Shown: positions 23,530 through 33,312, numbered from the stretch's first letter. The stretch is 64,000 nucleotides of DNA from Gordonia oryzae (GCF_003797185.1 NZ_RKMH01000004.1:1-64000), one strand, 5' to 3'. Program-made: numbers and translations. Notes: generated by a model not told the origin, from the sequence alone.

Positions 23530-24642
23530 CTACAGGTCGAGCGTGCATTCCCCGGATACTGCGCTGATACACGTCTGGATACGTTCGCCCTCGCGACGTT
23601 CTTCTCCGGTGCGCAGGTCACGCGCGTACCCCTGGGCCAGCGGGACCACACAGGTTTGGCAGATGCCCATCCGACAGCCAAAGGGCATCTGGATTCCGAG
23701 ATCCTCACCGGCCTCAAGGAGTGTGGTCGCCCCGTCGAGCTCCGCGGTCCTCTGGGACTTGGTGAAGGTAACGGTGCCGCCCTCGCCGCCGACGTCGGTC
23801 CGCGCGATGGCGAACCGCTCGATGTGCAGTTGATCGCGGAGGTCGGCCGCCGAATACGCCGACTCGATGTCGTCGAGGAAGGCGACCGGCCCGCATGCCC
23901 AGCACGACCGCTCCCGCCAATCGGGGACCTGCGCGTCGATATCGTCGATGGAGAACTTGCCGTCCGACCGAGTCAGTTGCAGCGCAAGCGAATACGTCGG
24001 AACCTGCTCGTCGAGGGACTCGAGTTCGTCGAGGAAGATCACCTCGTCGCGGGTGGGCGCGGAGTGCACGTGGACGGTGTCAGGGATCGCGCCGCGTGCA
24101 CTCATCGAGCGCAGCATGCCCATGACCGGGGTGATCCCGCTGCCCGCGGTGAGGAACAGAATCGACTCGGGCAGCGGCTCGGGAAGGTGAAAATCGCCTT
24201 TGGGGGCGGCAAGGCGAATCACCGTCCCTGGGGCGACACCGTCGACGAGGTGCGTCGACAGGAAGCCGTCGGGGTTTGCCTTGACGGTGATAGAGATGGT
24301 GTCGTCGGTGTTCTCGCCGAACGATGTCAGCGAGTACGAGCGCCAGTGCCAGCGACCATCGACCTGCAGGCCGATCCCGACGTACTGACCGGCCTTGTAG
24401 TCCGCGGGGAATCCCCAGCCCGTCTTGATGACGACCGTCGCCGAGACGTCGGTCTCCTTACGAACCTTGATGATGCGTCCGCGCAGCTCGCGCGCCGACC
24501 ACAGCGGATTGATCAGGTGCAGGTAGTCATCGGGCAACAGTGGCGTGGTGGCCCGTGCGACGAGTCCGCGCACGACGTTGGCCTGCGGACTTCTCGCGTT
24601 GACCCCCGCGGCTGGACGTTTGCTCCAGCGGAGAAGATTCAT
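23530..24642 (-). CDS. ferredoxin reductase, desaturase electron donor
   Basis: The 370-residue protein combines an FAD domain (RSYSLTSFG), an NAD(P)-binding domain (AGSGITPVMGM, ACGPVAFLD) and a C-terminal [2Fe-2S] domain (CRMGICQTC and a later QTC). This matches Rv3230c of M. tuberculosis, the NADPH-dependent oxidoreductase that feeds electrons to DesA3. It lies about 95 bases upstream of the desaturase on the same strand, so the pair forms a two-gene unit. The ATG at 24642 (MNLLRWSKRP) follows GAGGGAGG closely; a GTG 36 bases further upstream is the alternative. Confidence 0.88.
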   Translation of the reverse strand: MNLLRWSKRPAAGVNARSPQANVVRGLVARATTPLLPDDYLHLINPLWSARELRGRIIKVRKETDVSATVVIKTGWGFPADYKAGQYVGIGLQVDGRWHWRSYSLTSFGENTDDTISITVKANPDGFLSTHLVDGVAPGTVIRLAAPKGDFHLPEPLPESILFLTAGSGITPVMGMLRSMSARGAIPDTVHVHSAPTRDEVIFLDELESLDEQVPTYSLALQLTRSDGKFSIDDIDAQVPDWRERSCWACGPVAFLDDIESAYSAADLRDQLHIERFAIARTDVGGEGGTVTFTKSQRTAELDGATTLLEAGEDLGIQMPFGCRMGICQTCVVPLAQGYARDLRTGEERREGERIQTCISAVSGECTLDL

Positions 24643-24718
24643 CGGCCTCCCTCGGTCACAGTGTGCACGACTGTACACCCACAGAGTGGCCTACATCACC
24701 GCGTTCACGGCTTCCTGG

Positions 24719-26191
24719 TCAGCGGTGAATGTGGACGTCGAGAAGATGCGCACCCCAGCCCGGCAGCATGACGAAGATGTACTCGTCGGGGTCGGCACTA
24801 CGGTGATGGTCGGTACCGGTGAGCAGATCGGTGAGGGTGGCCGTGGACCCGGCGAGCTGCGGCCACGGGGTCTGCACACGACCGGCAGCCGCGGCGTCGT
24901 CGAGGTTGACCACGATCAGGTGGCGACAACCGCCGTCCGAGGCGTCACGCGCATCGGTCCACGCCCAGGCCACCAGTCCCCCGGTAGACCGGTCTGACCA
25001 GCCGTGAACGTGCAGTGGGTCGAAAGTACCTGTGCTCATCGGACTTTCACTGATCGCATCCAGAAGGATGCGATAGAAGTCGCGGAGGTCGGGGTCCACG
25101 GGTTCGGCAGGTTCGCGCCGCAGTTGGACCGGTAGGCGGATGGTCCGACCGTCGGCCTGGCCGTCGTGGACGAGGCGGGCGCCCGGCTGGGTCAGTGCGG
25201 TCAGCGCCGCCGTCCGGTGGCGGTGACCGAACACCGATTGCGCGCGCGGCTCGTCGTGATTCTCGACGAAGCGCACCTTACCTGCGGGGTCCGGATCGTG
25301 GTGGATGAGGCGCGCGACCTCGTGCGGATGACGCTCGAGGGCGTCGGTGAACGCCTTGTCGTAGCAGTGGTCGAAGCCCTGGACTCGTAGCAACTGTTCT
25401 GTGCCCCAATAGGACTCGGCGACGAATAGGAAGCCGGGGTGCTGCTCGCGGACCGCGGGGATGACCCGCGTCCAGTAGTCCTGCCCCGGTGCCGGACCGA
25501 CCCGATTGCCCCAGGTCCGGGCGAAGATATCGGTGGTCATGAGCATCGCCATGTCACAACGCGCGCCGTCGCAACGCTCGGCTATCCCGCGTAATTCGTC
25601 GATCGCGGCGTCCACGGTATCCACGTGGAAGGCATTGAGCTGCAGAACATCGCGCCACGGTGGAAAGTGAGGATCACGGCCATTGGCCAGCACCCGTCCG
25701 CCGACCCCGATGAACTCGGTCGGGCGGGCAGCGAGTTCCTCGGCCGAGCCCGCGACGAAGCGTTCGGGGTGCGTGGTGACCCACGGGTGATCCGTCGCGA
25801 GATGGTTGGGGACGTAGTCGAGGATCAGTCCGATCCCTCGGGCGGCGAGCGCCTCGCGGGCGGTGGCCAGCCCGTCGCACCCGCCCAGGTGCTCGTCGAC
25901 GACATAGTCGCGGATGCAGTAGGGCGAGCCGACGACGTCGTCGGAGGTGTAGTCGGGCAATGCGGCACGAAAGGTGTCGACGAGCGGGCCGTCGGCCAGC
26001 GCAATCTGCACACCGGCGGGACTGCGCTGCCACACGCCCATGAGCCAGACGGCGTCGACGGGTCCGACGGCGATGCTGTCCCACACGTCCTCGGGCACCG
26101 TGCCGAGGGTGACCGGGTGCCCGAGCTGCCGACCGATCCGCTCCAACCACGGCCAGGTGTTGATCTCGTAGAGGACCGGGTGGGGCTGCAC
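24719..26191 (-). CDS. GH13-family alpha-amylase-like enzyme
   Basis: This 490-residue cytoplasmic protein has the alpha-amylase barrel signatures: GLILDYVPNH (121-130), CDGARCDMAM with the nucleophile Asp213, LFVAESYW with the acid/base Glu259 and FVENHDEPR with His312/Asp313. There is no signal peptide, so the substrate is likely intracellular: an alpha-glucan, trehalose-type or other glucosidic compound. A C-terminal domain (about 390-490) looks like the usual beta-sandwich. It stands alone on the strand, upstream of the desaturase pair; no glycogen or trehalose genes are nearby, so the specific role is open. Confidence 0.82.
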   Translation of the reverse strand: MQPHPVLYEINTWPWLERIGRQLGHPVTLGTVPEDVWDSIAVGPVDAVWLMGVWQRSPAGVQIALADGPLVDTFRAALPDYTSDDVVGSPYCIRDYVVDEHLGGCDGLATAREALAARGIGLILDYVPNHLATDHPWVTTHPERFVAGSAEELAARPTEFIGVGGRVLANGRDPHFPPWRDVLQLNAFHVDTVDAAIDELRGIAERCDGARCDMAMLMTTDIFARTWGNRVGPAPGQDYWTRVIPAVREQHPGFLFVAESYWGTEQLLRVQGFDHCYDKAFTDALERHPHEVARLIHHDPDPAGKVRFVENHDEPRAQSVFGHRHRTAALTALTQPGARLVHDGQADGRTIRLPVQLRREPAEPVDPDLRDFYRILLDAISESPMSTGTFDPLHVHGWSDRSTGGLVAWAWTDARDASDGGCRHLIVVNLDDAAAAGRVQTPWPQLAGSTATLTDLLTGTDHHRSADPDEYIFVMLPGWGAHLLDVHIHR

Positions 26192-26682
26192 AGCGTTACT
26201 GTGCCAGATCTCTGGCCGTCAGCCACCTCGACGGTCGGGTTCGGTGCTCGACCACATGCGTCTTGTACACGAGGCGTTACGCCCGGAGATGCAGCAGTAC
26301 TTTGTCGAGCAGAACTTCGATAGTCGGCACCGTAGGCGAGACACCCGCATACTGCTTTTCGAATGCGCCAGAGGCGCTTCCGCCGAGCTCCTCGGCACCG
26401 AGCGTGACATCGGCCGGCCAGGCTACGAGTATCTTGTCCACTGGAACGCCCCGATTGAGAATCCCCCCGGCCGTTTCACGTCCGTATCGGCGGACCCGAC
26501 TGCACCCGCCCGTACGTCACGGTGTTGCTGAACGAGTCGTGGATGCGCTTGGGCGCACTCGTGGCGAATGCGTTGCGCGCCTTGAACAAATATGCGATGC
26601 AGGGTGGGTTCGTCGAACGACGGTCTTACTGATAATCCTTCCCGACCCCGGTCGTGCAGGTGGCGGGTGTCATGCGTGCCCG
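26192..26682. other. intergenic with a minus-strand gene remnant
   Basis: On the minus strand, about 26430 down to a stop at 26277 encodes protein-like sequence (ADVTLGAEELGGSASGAFEK then VSPTVPTIEVLLDKVLLHLR). It has normal coding character but no start or upstream continuation, so it looks like the 3' end of a lost gene. I do not recognise it. The remainder has no gene. Confidence 0.4.
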
Positions 26683-27426
26683 CTACTGCGGGCTTTCGCG
26701 CGCTGCAAACCGTGCAAGACTCTGTGTCAACTGTTCAGCCGTAATGCCGTTACGCATGACATAGATCGGGATCGACTTTTGTTTGATTGAAGGTTCGAAG
26801 TTGCCGCCAACTTCGCGCTGAATCGTATATCCCTGGCTTGGGTAGAGGTAAATCTCTCCTGCACCCTGTGGGAACAGTGAAACCCTACCTATTCCGGCAA
26901 GGGGGATATGTAGCCGCCTGCGAAAATATTGAACGGTGACACCTTTGGCGGATATCTCAATGGCAGGTCTCCGCACGTAGTTGATATCCATCAGGATAGA
27001 TCCGACAAAAGAGATCAGTGATATGAAAATGCAAGCTACTCCCGTTAGTGGGCTGCGGATACTGGGCGAAATTTGCGCCCACGACGGAGCGGCCAGGGCA
27101 CCTATCGCAATCCATGCGTAGACGAAAGCGCACAGATGCGCGATGAGCTTCAACCCTTGCCACCACCTGCTACCTCGGGCCACAGAAAAGTAGGTCGATG
27201 TCTCCGCGGTATCGGGACGTCCGGTGGCCAGAAGTAGGAGTGCAGCACCAATCAATTGCAGCGAAACTATCGGAATCAACGCCTCGGGCTCGCCTCTGAC
27301 CAGCGCCACGACGATACCGACAATGCCGGCGACGATGAATAGGGCTGCTACTGCCATTCCTGCCGCGGCTACGCGTGGCGCACGCCGATCAAATTCGACG
27401 ATCTCCTCGTGCGAGGGCAGATCCAT
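26683..27426 (-). CDS. four-helix membrane protein, PH-like C-terminus
   Basis: The 247-residue protein has hydrophobic helices at about 20-42, 48-68, 92-112 and 122-145. A soluble C-terminal part (about 150-247) follows, with strands such as AIEISAKGVTVQYFRRRLHI and GYTIQREVGGNFEPSIKQKS, resembling small PH-like domains of bacterial membrane proteins. No family is recognised with confidence. The ATG has AAGGAAG 6 bases upstream. It is 9 bases downstream of the Gly-rich small gene on the same strand and probably co-transcribed. Its base composition is visibly lower in GC than neighbouring genes, consistent with horizontal gain. Confidence 0.6.
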   Translation of the reverse strand: MDLPSHEEIVEFDRRAPRVAAAGMAVAALFIVAGIVGIVVALVRGEPEALIPIVSLQLIGAALLLLATGRPDTAETSTYFSVARGSRWWQGLKLIAHLCAFVYAWIAIGALAAPSWAQISPSIRSPLTGVACIFISLISFVGSILMDINYVRRPAIEISAKGVTVQYFRRRLHIPLAGIGRVSLFPQGAGEIYLYPSQGYTIQREVGGNFEPSIKQKSIPIYVMRNGITAEQLTQSLARFAARESPQ

Positions 27427-27435
27427 ATTGCTTCC

Positions 27436-27621
27436 TTACTTCCACAGCCACTGGATGGCAGATGTCGTAGCGGTCAACGCGACAATGCCAAGTCCCGCAC
27501 CGACGAGTGCACCGACAGGTCCACCCACTGCGGCCCCGACCAGAGCCCCCGTGGCAATTCCCGCTCCGAGTCCGGCGGTCTCGAAGACAACCGCTTTGGG
27601 CACCGACATCCCATTGTCCAT
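27436..27621 (-). CDS. small glycine-zipper membrane protein
   Basis: A 61-residue frame encodes one long Gly/Ala-rich hydrophobic region (AGLGAGIATGALVGAAVGGP and VGALVGAGLGIVAL) with repeated GxxxG spacing, ending IQWLWK. Glycine-zipper segments of this kind occur in channel-forming and bacteriocin-like peptides and in envelope proteins. No ribosome site precedes either ATG (27621 or 27609), and the same frame stays open to about 27750 with protein-like sequence (WALYASPEAQPSALGAQIRS) but no start codon. So this could be the end of a longer, frameshifted gene whose beginning lies near 27831 in another frame. Function unknown. Confidence 0.45.
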   Translation of the reverse strand: MDNGMSVPKAVVFETAGLGAGIATGALVGAAVGGPVGALVGAGLGIVALTATTSAIQWLWK

Positions 27622-28019
27622 CTCGGAGCGGATTTGCGCGCCCAGCGCCGATGGTTGCGCTTCGGGGCTGGCGTAGAGGGCCCATGCGGGTGGCGGCGGT
27701 GAGTTGATCGGTGGACACTTGGGCTGGATCGTTGCCGGTGGTGGGATCGGTCACGCGGGCGACCGGGGTGCCGTCATCGGTAACGACTGAGGTGTGACGG
27801 CCAAGCGCTACCGGTCTTCTCTTGGTCGACATCGCCGCTCTCGGCGGCCGTGCACTGTGGCGGCTCGGCGCAGACGGCACATCGCGAGGGGTAATCCGGG
27901 ACGTTGACGCCCGGTTCAGGGATGCACGTTCGCGACAGCCACACGCGATCCCGCCAACAACAGGCCGCGGCGCATTTCCGCAACCTGACTTTGGCATCAA
28001 ACTGAGCAGGACTGCTCCG
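27622..28019. other. intergenic, possible frameshifted 5' part of the small gene
   Basis: On the minus strand an ATG at about 27831 opens a frame (MSTKRRPVALGRHTSVVTDD ... VTDPTTGNDPAQVSTDQL) that ends its protein-like character near 27700, just where the glycine-zipper frame takes over. This suggests one former gene split by a frameshift. The rest, up to the tRNA, shows nothing clear. Confidence 0.35.
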
Positions 28020-28105
28020 TGGTGGGCGAAGGGGGACTTGAACCCCCACGTCCCGAAGGACACTGGCACCTGAAGCCAGCGCGTCTGCCATTCCGCCACT
28101 CGCCC
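28020..28105 (-). tRNA. leuT: tRNA-Leu (anticodon CAG)
   Basis: The minus strand folds as an 86-base class II tRNA: acceptor arm GGGCGAG paired with TTCGCCC, a D arm with GGCGGAATGGCAG, anticodon stem CTGGC/GCCAG around TTCAGGT (anticodon CAG), a long variable arm (GTGTCCTTCGGGAC) as expected for leucine, a T arm with GTTCAAGTC, and an encoded CCA end. In M. tuberculosis leuT lies at the same place beside fhaA. Confidence 0.95.
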
Positions 28106-28440
28106 GTGGCCGCCGAGTTCTCGGCGGGCATGACCGTGAATCGATGGGCTCGATCAACGGCCTGGACGACGATAGCACGCACGGCACCGCAAGTGAAAAA
28201 CGACAACTTTGATCCGCCGGACAAACCGCGTCACTGGCTACCCGTCACCGCGGGGGTGGACGTCCAAGCACAGGTCAGGGATGATTTCAGCGGTAGGAGC
28301 ACGCCGCTGACGGTGGTGATGCGTATGTTGCAGACGATACAGCAGTTGCTTCATGGCAGCCTGGGCCGTCAGTATCGGTATCATCTGTGAAGGCCACACG
28401 CACGGCGACACGCCACACAAGCGCCGAAGGGAGGTCGACG
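28106..28440. other. intergenic, promoter region of the fhaA operon
   Basis: About 335 bases between the leftward tRNA and the rightward fhaA operon. No gene is seen. It ends in the ribosome site GGGAGG, 6 bases before the fhaA GTG, and must contain the divergent promoters of tRNA-Leu and of the operon. Confidence 0.5.
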
Positions 28441-29610
28441 GTGGGGATTTTGCAACGCATCGAGCGCAAGCTCGAAGGTGCTGTTGATGACGGATTCGCG
28501 CGTGTTTTCGGCGGCGAGGTCGCCCCGCAGGAGATCGAGAACGGCCTGCAGCGAGAAGCCGAGGAATCGTTGGAGAATCTCGGTGACGGTACAATCCTGG
28601 CCGCGAACAGCTACACGTTGCTCTTCAGTCCGACCGACCACGACCAGATCTCGGTTGAGTACGAGCTGAACCGCAAGCGGTTCTCCAAACACCTGGAGAA
28701 CTTCATCAAAGACAACGGGTGGCAGACATACGGTCAGGTCGTCGTCGAATTCGACCAGTCTCCGTCCCTGCACACGGGTATGTTCCGTGCGCGCGGCTCG
28801 GTCAACCCGGACGCGCAGCCGCGACCGGTGCGCGACGGAGGCCTACCCGGACCACAGTCACCGCCAGATCCACATCCACACGATGCGGCCAAACAAGTAG
28901 GAGCCCCAGAGATGACGCAGAACCCCGGATACGACCAGCGCAGGGCACCGGAACCTGCGTACGACCAGGGCTACGGCCAGCAAGGCGGCTACGACTACCA
29001 ACAGGGCTACGGCCAGCCCGCCCATGAGAACGGCTATGGCCAACAAGGCTATGGCCAGCAGGGCTACGACCAGGGTTACGGCCAACAGGGCTACGACCAC
29101 GGCTATGCGCAGCCCGGCCAAGGTTACGAGCAGGGCGGATACAGCCAGCAAGGCTACGAGCAGAGTTACGGCCAACAGGGCTACGACCAGGGTTACGGCC
29201 AGCAAGGCGGCTACGACTACCAACAGGGCTACGGCCAACAGGCCTACGACCAGGGCGGCTATGGCCAGCAGGGCGGCTACGACTACCAGCAGGGCTACGG
29301 CCGTCAGGCAGCCGGTTACGCGCCGACCGCGATCACGCTGATCCTCGAAGACGGCAGCAACCGCACCTTTGCGCTCCGCGAGGGCTCCAACGTCATCGGC
29401 CGCGGCCAAGATGCGCAGTTCCGCCTCCCCGACACCGGCGTCTCTCGTCGGCATCTGGAGATCCGATGGGACGGCAGCACCGCGATGCTCACCGACCTGA
29501 ACTCCACCAACGGCACCACCGTCAACGACGTCCAGGTCAACAGCTGGGAACTCGCCGACGGTGACCGCATTCGCGTTGGTCATTCCGACATCACCGTCCG
29601 CTTCCAGTAA
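28441..29610 (+). CDS. fhaA: FhaA, FHA-domain cell-wall regulator
   Basis: The 389-residue protein has the N-terminal FhaA domain (about 1-125, [20 protein letters not shown]), a long Gly/Tyr/Gln-rich linker (about 160-300) built from [19 protein letters not shown] repeats, and a C-terminal FHA domain (about 305-389) with GRG, SRRHLEI and NSTNGT motifs that bind phosphothreonine. In M. tuberculosis FhaA (Rv0020c) is phosphorylated by PknB and recruits the lipid-II flippase homologue MviN, controlling peptidoglycan synthesis. The GTG at 28441 has GGGAGG 6 bases upstream. It heads the fhaA-fhaB-pstP-rodA-pbpA-pknA-pknB cluster. The linker is unusually repetitive and prion-like. Confidence 0.95.
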   Translation: MGILQRIERKLEGAVDDGFARVFGGEVAPQEIENGLQREAEESLENLGDGTILAANSYTLLFSPTDHDQISVEYELNRKRFSKHLENFIKDNGWQTYGQVVVEFDQSPSLHTGMFRARGSVNPDAQPRPVRDGGLPGPQSPPDPHPHDAAKQVGAPEMTQNPGYDQRRAPEPAYDQGYGQQGGYDYQQGYGQPAHENGYGQQGYGQQGYDQGYGQQGYDHGYAQPGQGYEQGGYSQQGYEQSYGQQGYDQGYGQQGGYDYQQGYGQQAYDQGGYGQQGGYDYQQGYGRQAAGYAPTAITLILEDGSNRTFALREGSNVIGRGQDAQFRLPDTGVSRRHLEIRWDGSTAMLTDLNSTNGTTVNDVQVNSWELADGDRIRVGHSDITVRFQ

Positions 29611-29854
29611 GGCCATCGAGGCTCTACCGCACGACGCGCCTCCACCGTGGCGGCGACGGCCGGACGTACGCAGGCACGACTCCCGTTGATGCGAAACTGA
29701 CACATCTGAATGACGGGCCCAGGGAGTTGAGCCCATAAGATGCACCTCGGGTCTTCATGCATCCCGGACCCGCACGGGTGGGGATTTTCCATATCGTCGG
29801 AGACCGACTCATTCGATCGACGACCGTTGAGATGCGCTGGAGGTGGATGACGAC

Positions 29855-30322
29855 ATGCAGGGCTTGGTGCTGCAGCTGACCCGGTTGGGTTTCCTGCTGC
29901 TGCTCTGGCTGTTTGTCTATGCCGTGATCCGCACCGTGCGCGCCGACATCGTCACCGCCTCGGGATCATCCCGGCTGCCGCGCTTTCGTGGCACGGCCGA
30001 GAAGGGACGGGCGAAGCCGAGCGCGAAGGGGTCCGCGCGGTATCTGGTGGTGACCGCGGGTGCGCTCGCGAACACGCGCATCACGCTGGGAACGCAGCCG
30101 GTACTCCTCGGACGGGCCGACGATTCGACGTTGGTGCTCACCGATGACTACGCCTCCGAGCGGCACGCACGACTGTCCCGCCGCGGGGATGACTGGTACG
30201 TCGAGGACCTCGGATCCACCAACGGCACCTACCTCGACCGCTCCAAGGTGACCACAGCGGTGAAGGTCCCGTTGTCCACGCCGATCCGCATCGGCAAGAC
30301 CGTGATCGAGCTGCGCCCGTGA
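29855..30322 (+). CDS. fhaB: FhaB (FipA-like) FHA-domain protein
   Basis: The 155-residue protein has one N-terminal membrane helix (MQGLVLQLTRLGFLLLLWLF), a basic linker and a C-terminal FHA domain (about 65-155) with LLGRADDSTLVL, YASERHARLS and EDLGSTNGTYLDRSKV. It is very close to M. tuberculosis FhaB/FipA (Rv0019c), which binds phosphothreonine and links PknA/PknB signalling to FtsZ-FtsQ at the septum. The ATG at 29855 matches the mycobacterial start and has GGAGG 11 bases upstream. Its stop overlaps the pstP start by 4 bases. Confidence 0.95.
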   Translation: MQGLVLQLTRLGFLLLLWLFVYAVIRTVRADIVTASGSSRLPRFRGTAEKGRAKPSAKGSARYLVVTAGALANTRITLGTQPVLLGRADDSTLVLTDDYASERHARLSRRGDDWYVEDLGSTNGTYLDRSKVTTAVKVPLSTPIRIGKTVIELRP

Positions 30323-31881
30323 CACTCGTACTGCGCTACATCGCGCGTAGTGACCAGGGACTGGTCCGATCGAACAACGAGGACTCGGCGTACGCCGGTC
30401 CGCGGTTGCTCGCGCTCGCCGACGGCATGGGCGGTCACGCGGCAGGTGAGGTCGCCAGCCGACTGGTCATCGAATCCATGCGCACCCTCGACGAGGACGA
30501 CGCCACCGGAGACCTGCTCGATGCCCTCAATCGCGCCACGCAGGCGGGCAACCACGCGATCGCCGCGCAGGTCGAGGCGAAACCCGAGCTTGACGGCATG
30601 GGCACGACCCTCACCGCGATCCTGTTCGCCGGCTCCCGAATCGGCCTGTGCCACATCGGCGATTCCCGCGGATACCTCTACCGAGACGGTGCGCTCACCC
30701 AGATCACCCGCGACGACACCTTCGTTCAAACGCTCGTCGACGAGGGCCGCATCACCCCCGAACAGGCCCACACCCATCCGCAGCGATCACTGATCATGCG
30801 GGCGATGACCGGTACTGAGGTCGAGCCGACCTTGACGGTGCGCGAGGCCCGTGCCGGCGATCGGTATCTGCTGTGCAGCGACGGGCTCTCCGACGTCGTC
30901 AGCGAGGAAACCCTCGCCGAGACCCTCGGTTCGATCAGCGACTACAAGGATTGCGCCGACCGGCTTATCGAACTCGCCCTGCGCGGTGGCGGACCGGATA
31001 ACGTGACCGTCGTGCTCGCCGACGTCGTCGACACCGACTATGGCGAATCACGGCCCATCGTCGGCGGCGCCGCGGGCACCGGTGAGGACGCCTACACCCC
31101 GGACCCGAAAACCGCGGCCGGCCGTGCGGCGGCGCTACGCCCAACGCTCGAGGCGCCGCAGCAGCCGACGATCCTGCCCGACGACGAGCCGGTACAGACC
31201 GGACACAAGGGCCGATGGTTCACCATCGGGTTCATCATCCTGGTGATCGTGGCCATCCTCGCGGGCTTCCTCGGTTTACGCTACTACCTGCACCGCACCT
31301 ACTACATCGGCTATCAGGACTCGAAAGTCGTTGTCTACCAAGGCTCTCCCGACGCCGTTCTGTTCTACTCGGTGAGCAACCTGGTACAGAAGGGCTGCAT
31401 CGTCGACGCCGACAAGGAGTCCGCGCACATCACCTTCGTGCCGGCGGACACCGCCGACTGCACCGCACTCAACGTCGCCGACCTGCAGCCGTTCTCGCAG
31501 TCGGCCGTCCGCGAACACCGGATCGCCGGAAAACCGCTCAACGACATCCTCGGCACCACCAGCGAGCTCGAATTGCTGCCGCTGTGCAAGGCGCCGATAC
31601 CCGGCGTCAACGACCAGTCGATACCGTCGGAATCACCCGCGCCCACCCCACCGTCATCCAGCCCGGCTCCCGCACCGGCGACGCCGGTGCCCGCGACCTT
31701 CGGGCCCGGCGGTGCCCACATTGCCCCGGTCACCGAGGCGCCCGCGCCCCCTACCTCGGGTGCCGCGATCAGCTCGGCGCCCGGCAGCTCCGCACCCGCC
31801 GGTTCGGCTCCCTCCGACTCGGCGGGATCGTCGACGTCGCCCTCGGCTGACCAGCCCGGAACGAACTGCCGGGAACCGTAG
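30319..31881 (+). CDS. pstP: PstP, PP2C-type Ser/Thr phosphatase
   Basis: The 520-residue protein has an N-terminal PP2C/PPM catalytic domain (about 1-235) with the metal-binding motifs RSNNEDS, LALADGMGGHAAGE, GDSRGYLY, LCSDGLSD and GGPDNVTVVL. A juxtamembrane segment and one membrane helix (about 300-322) lead to an extracytoplasmic domain with a Pro/Ser/Ala-rich tail. PstP removes phosphates from PknA, PknB and their substrates and is the single PP2C phosphatase of mycobacteria. The GTG start overlaps the fhaB stop codon (GTGA). The Pro/Ser tail (about 430-520) is longer than I would expect for the core family and looks disordered. Confidence 0.95.
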   Translation: MTLVLRYIARSDQGLVRSNNEDSAYAGPRLLALADGMGGHAAGEVASRLVIESMRTLDEDDATGDLLDALNRATQAGNHAIAAQVEAKPELDGMGTTLTAILFAGSRIGLCHIGDSRGYLYRDGALTQITRDDTFVQTLVDEGRITPEQAHTHPQRSLIMRAMTGTEVEPTLTVREARAGDRYLLCSDGLSDVVSEETLAETLGSISDYKDCADRLIELALRGGGPDNVTVVLADVVDTDYGESRPIVGGAAGTGEDAYTPDPKTAAGRAAALRPTLEAPQQPTILPDDEPVQTGHKGRWFTIGFIILVIVAILAGFLGLRYYLHRTYYIGYQDSKVVVYQGSPDAVLFYSVSNLVQKGCIVDADKESAHITFVPADTADCTALNVADLQPFSQSAVREHRIAGKPLNDILGTTSELELLPLCKAPIPGVNDQSIPSESPAPTPPSSSPAPAPATPVPATFGPGGAHIAPVTEAPAPPTSGAAISSAPGSSAPAGSAPSDSAGSSTSPSADQPGTNCREP

Positions 31882-33312
31882 ATGACGCAAGCCACCGCTC
31901 CGAACCACGCACGGCCCACCCAACCCGACCACACCGGACGCAACGCCGAATTGGCGCTGCTGGTGTGTGCCATCGGGGTGGTCACCGTCTCTCTGCTCAT
32001 CGTGCAGAGCGCCCAGGATCAGTCGCTGACGCGAGACCTCGCGAAGTACGTTGCCGCCTACATCGTGTTGTTCGCGATCGGCCATCTGGTGGTGCGCCGC
32101 TTCGCCCCGCACGCCGATCCCGTGTTCTTGCCGGTGGTAGCGATGCTCAATGGCCTGGGCCTCGTTCTCATCCACCGGCTCGACCTGGGGTCGGGCAACA
32201 CCGGGGAGTCGATCAATCCGACGACCAAGACCGACAACGCCGACCAACAGTTGCTGTGGGCGTTCCTCGGGATGGCCGTCTTCGCCGCCATCCTGATCCT
32301 CATCCGTGATCACCGCACCCTGTCGCGCTATGCGTACACGCTGGGTCTGGGCGGGCTGATCTTTTTGGCGATCCCGGCGATCCTGCCCGCGTCATTGTCG
32401 GAGATCAACGGCTCCAAGAACTGGATTCGCACGCCGCTGTTCAACATCCAGCCCGGTGAGTTCTCGAAGATCCTGCTGATCATTTTCACCGCGGCCCTGC
32501 TGGTCTCCAAACGCGACCTGTTCACCACCGCGGGCAAGCACTTCCTGGGCATGGATCTACCCCGCGCCCGCGACCTCGGTCCGCTGCTGATCGCATGGGT
32601 CGTCGCGATCGGCATCTTCGCCCTCGAGAACGATCTCGGGGGCCCACTGCTGATCTTCACCACGATCCTGGCGATGCTCTACGTGGCCACCGAACGGGTG
32701 GGCTGGGTGGTCATCGGCTTGACCATGTTCGCCGTTGGTGCGATCCTCGCCTACCAGCTGTTTCCACATCTGCAGGTGCGCGTGTCGGTGTGGCTCGATC
32801 CGTTCGCCGACTTCTACAACACCGGTTATCAGGTGGGTCAGAGTCTGTTCGGCCTGGCCACCGGCGGTTTGTTCGGCACCGGACTGGGCTCGGGGCGACC
32901 CAATGCGGTGCCGTTCGCCAACACCGACTTCATCATCGCGACGATCGGTGAAGAGCTCGGGCTCGTGGGTCTGGCCGCGGTGCTCATGCTCTACATGATC
33001 TTCGTCGTGCGCGGCCTGCGGACCGCGGTGACCGTCCGCGACAGCTTCGGCAAACTGCTGGCCACCGGGTTGTCGGTGACCATGGCGGTGCAGGTCTTCG
33101 TCGTTGTGGGCGGCGTCACCAAGCTGATCCCGCTCACGGGTCTGACCACCCCGTTCATCTCCTACGGTGGCTCATCTCTCCTCGCGAACTATGTGTTGGT
33201 GGCGTTGCTGATCCGTGTGTCCAACGCTGCGCGCGAACCGGATCCGACAAAGCGCCGACCGACGCCCAAGCCCGTCGAGTCGCTGCCTACGCAGGCGGTG
33301 AAGCGCACGTGA
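31882..33312 (+). CDS. rodA: RodA, SEDS peptidoglycan polymerase
   Basis: The 476-residue integral membrane protein of the FtsW/RodA/SpoVE family has about ten to twelve hydrophobic helices and the SEDS signatures [29 protein letters not shown] and the C-terminal [24 protein letters not shown] proteins polymerise glycan strands from lipid II together with a class B PBP, here the PbpA encoded next. It starts immediately after the pstP stop codon and its stop overlaps the pbpA start, so the whole set is translated together. Confidence 0.95.
   Translation: MTQATAPNHARPTQPDHTGRNAELALLVCAIGVVTVSLLIVQSAQDQSLTRDLAKYVAAYIVLFAIGHLVVRRFAPHADPVFLPVVAMLNGLGLVLIHRLDLGSGNTGESINPTTKTDNADQQLLWAFLGMAVFAAILILIRDHRTLSRYAYTLGLGGLIFLAIPAILPASLSEINGSKNWIRTPLFNIQPGEFSKILLIIFTAALLVSKRDLFTTAGKHFLGMDLPRARDLGPLLIAWVVAIGIFALENDLGGPLLIFTTILAMLYVATERVGWVVIGLTMFAVGAILAYQLFPHLQVRVSVWLDPFADFYNTGYQVGQSLFGLATGGLFGTGLGSGRPNAVPFANTDFIIATIGEELGLVGLAAVLMLYMIFVVRGLRTAVTVRDSFGKLLATGLSVTMAVQVFVVVGGVTKLIPLTGLTTPFISYGGSSLLANYVLVALLIRVSNAAREPDPTKRRPTPKPVESLPTQAVKRT

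Noticed and set aside
22677..23567. 296-codon plus-strand open frame opposite desA3
   Set aside because: Antisense shadow with typical His/Val/Arg-rich composition.
26192..28105. Integrated element using tRNA-Leu as attachment site
   Set aside because: No integrase gene and no second copy of the tRNA 3' end were seen nearby.
28940..29320. Repeats as a mobile or satellite element
   Set aside because: They encode the in-frame low-complexity linker of FhaA.
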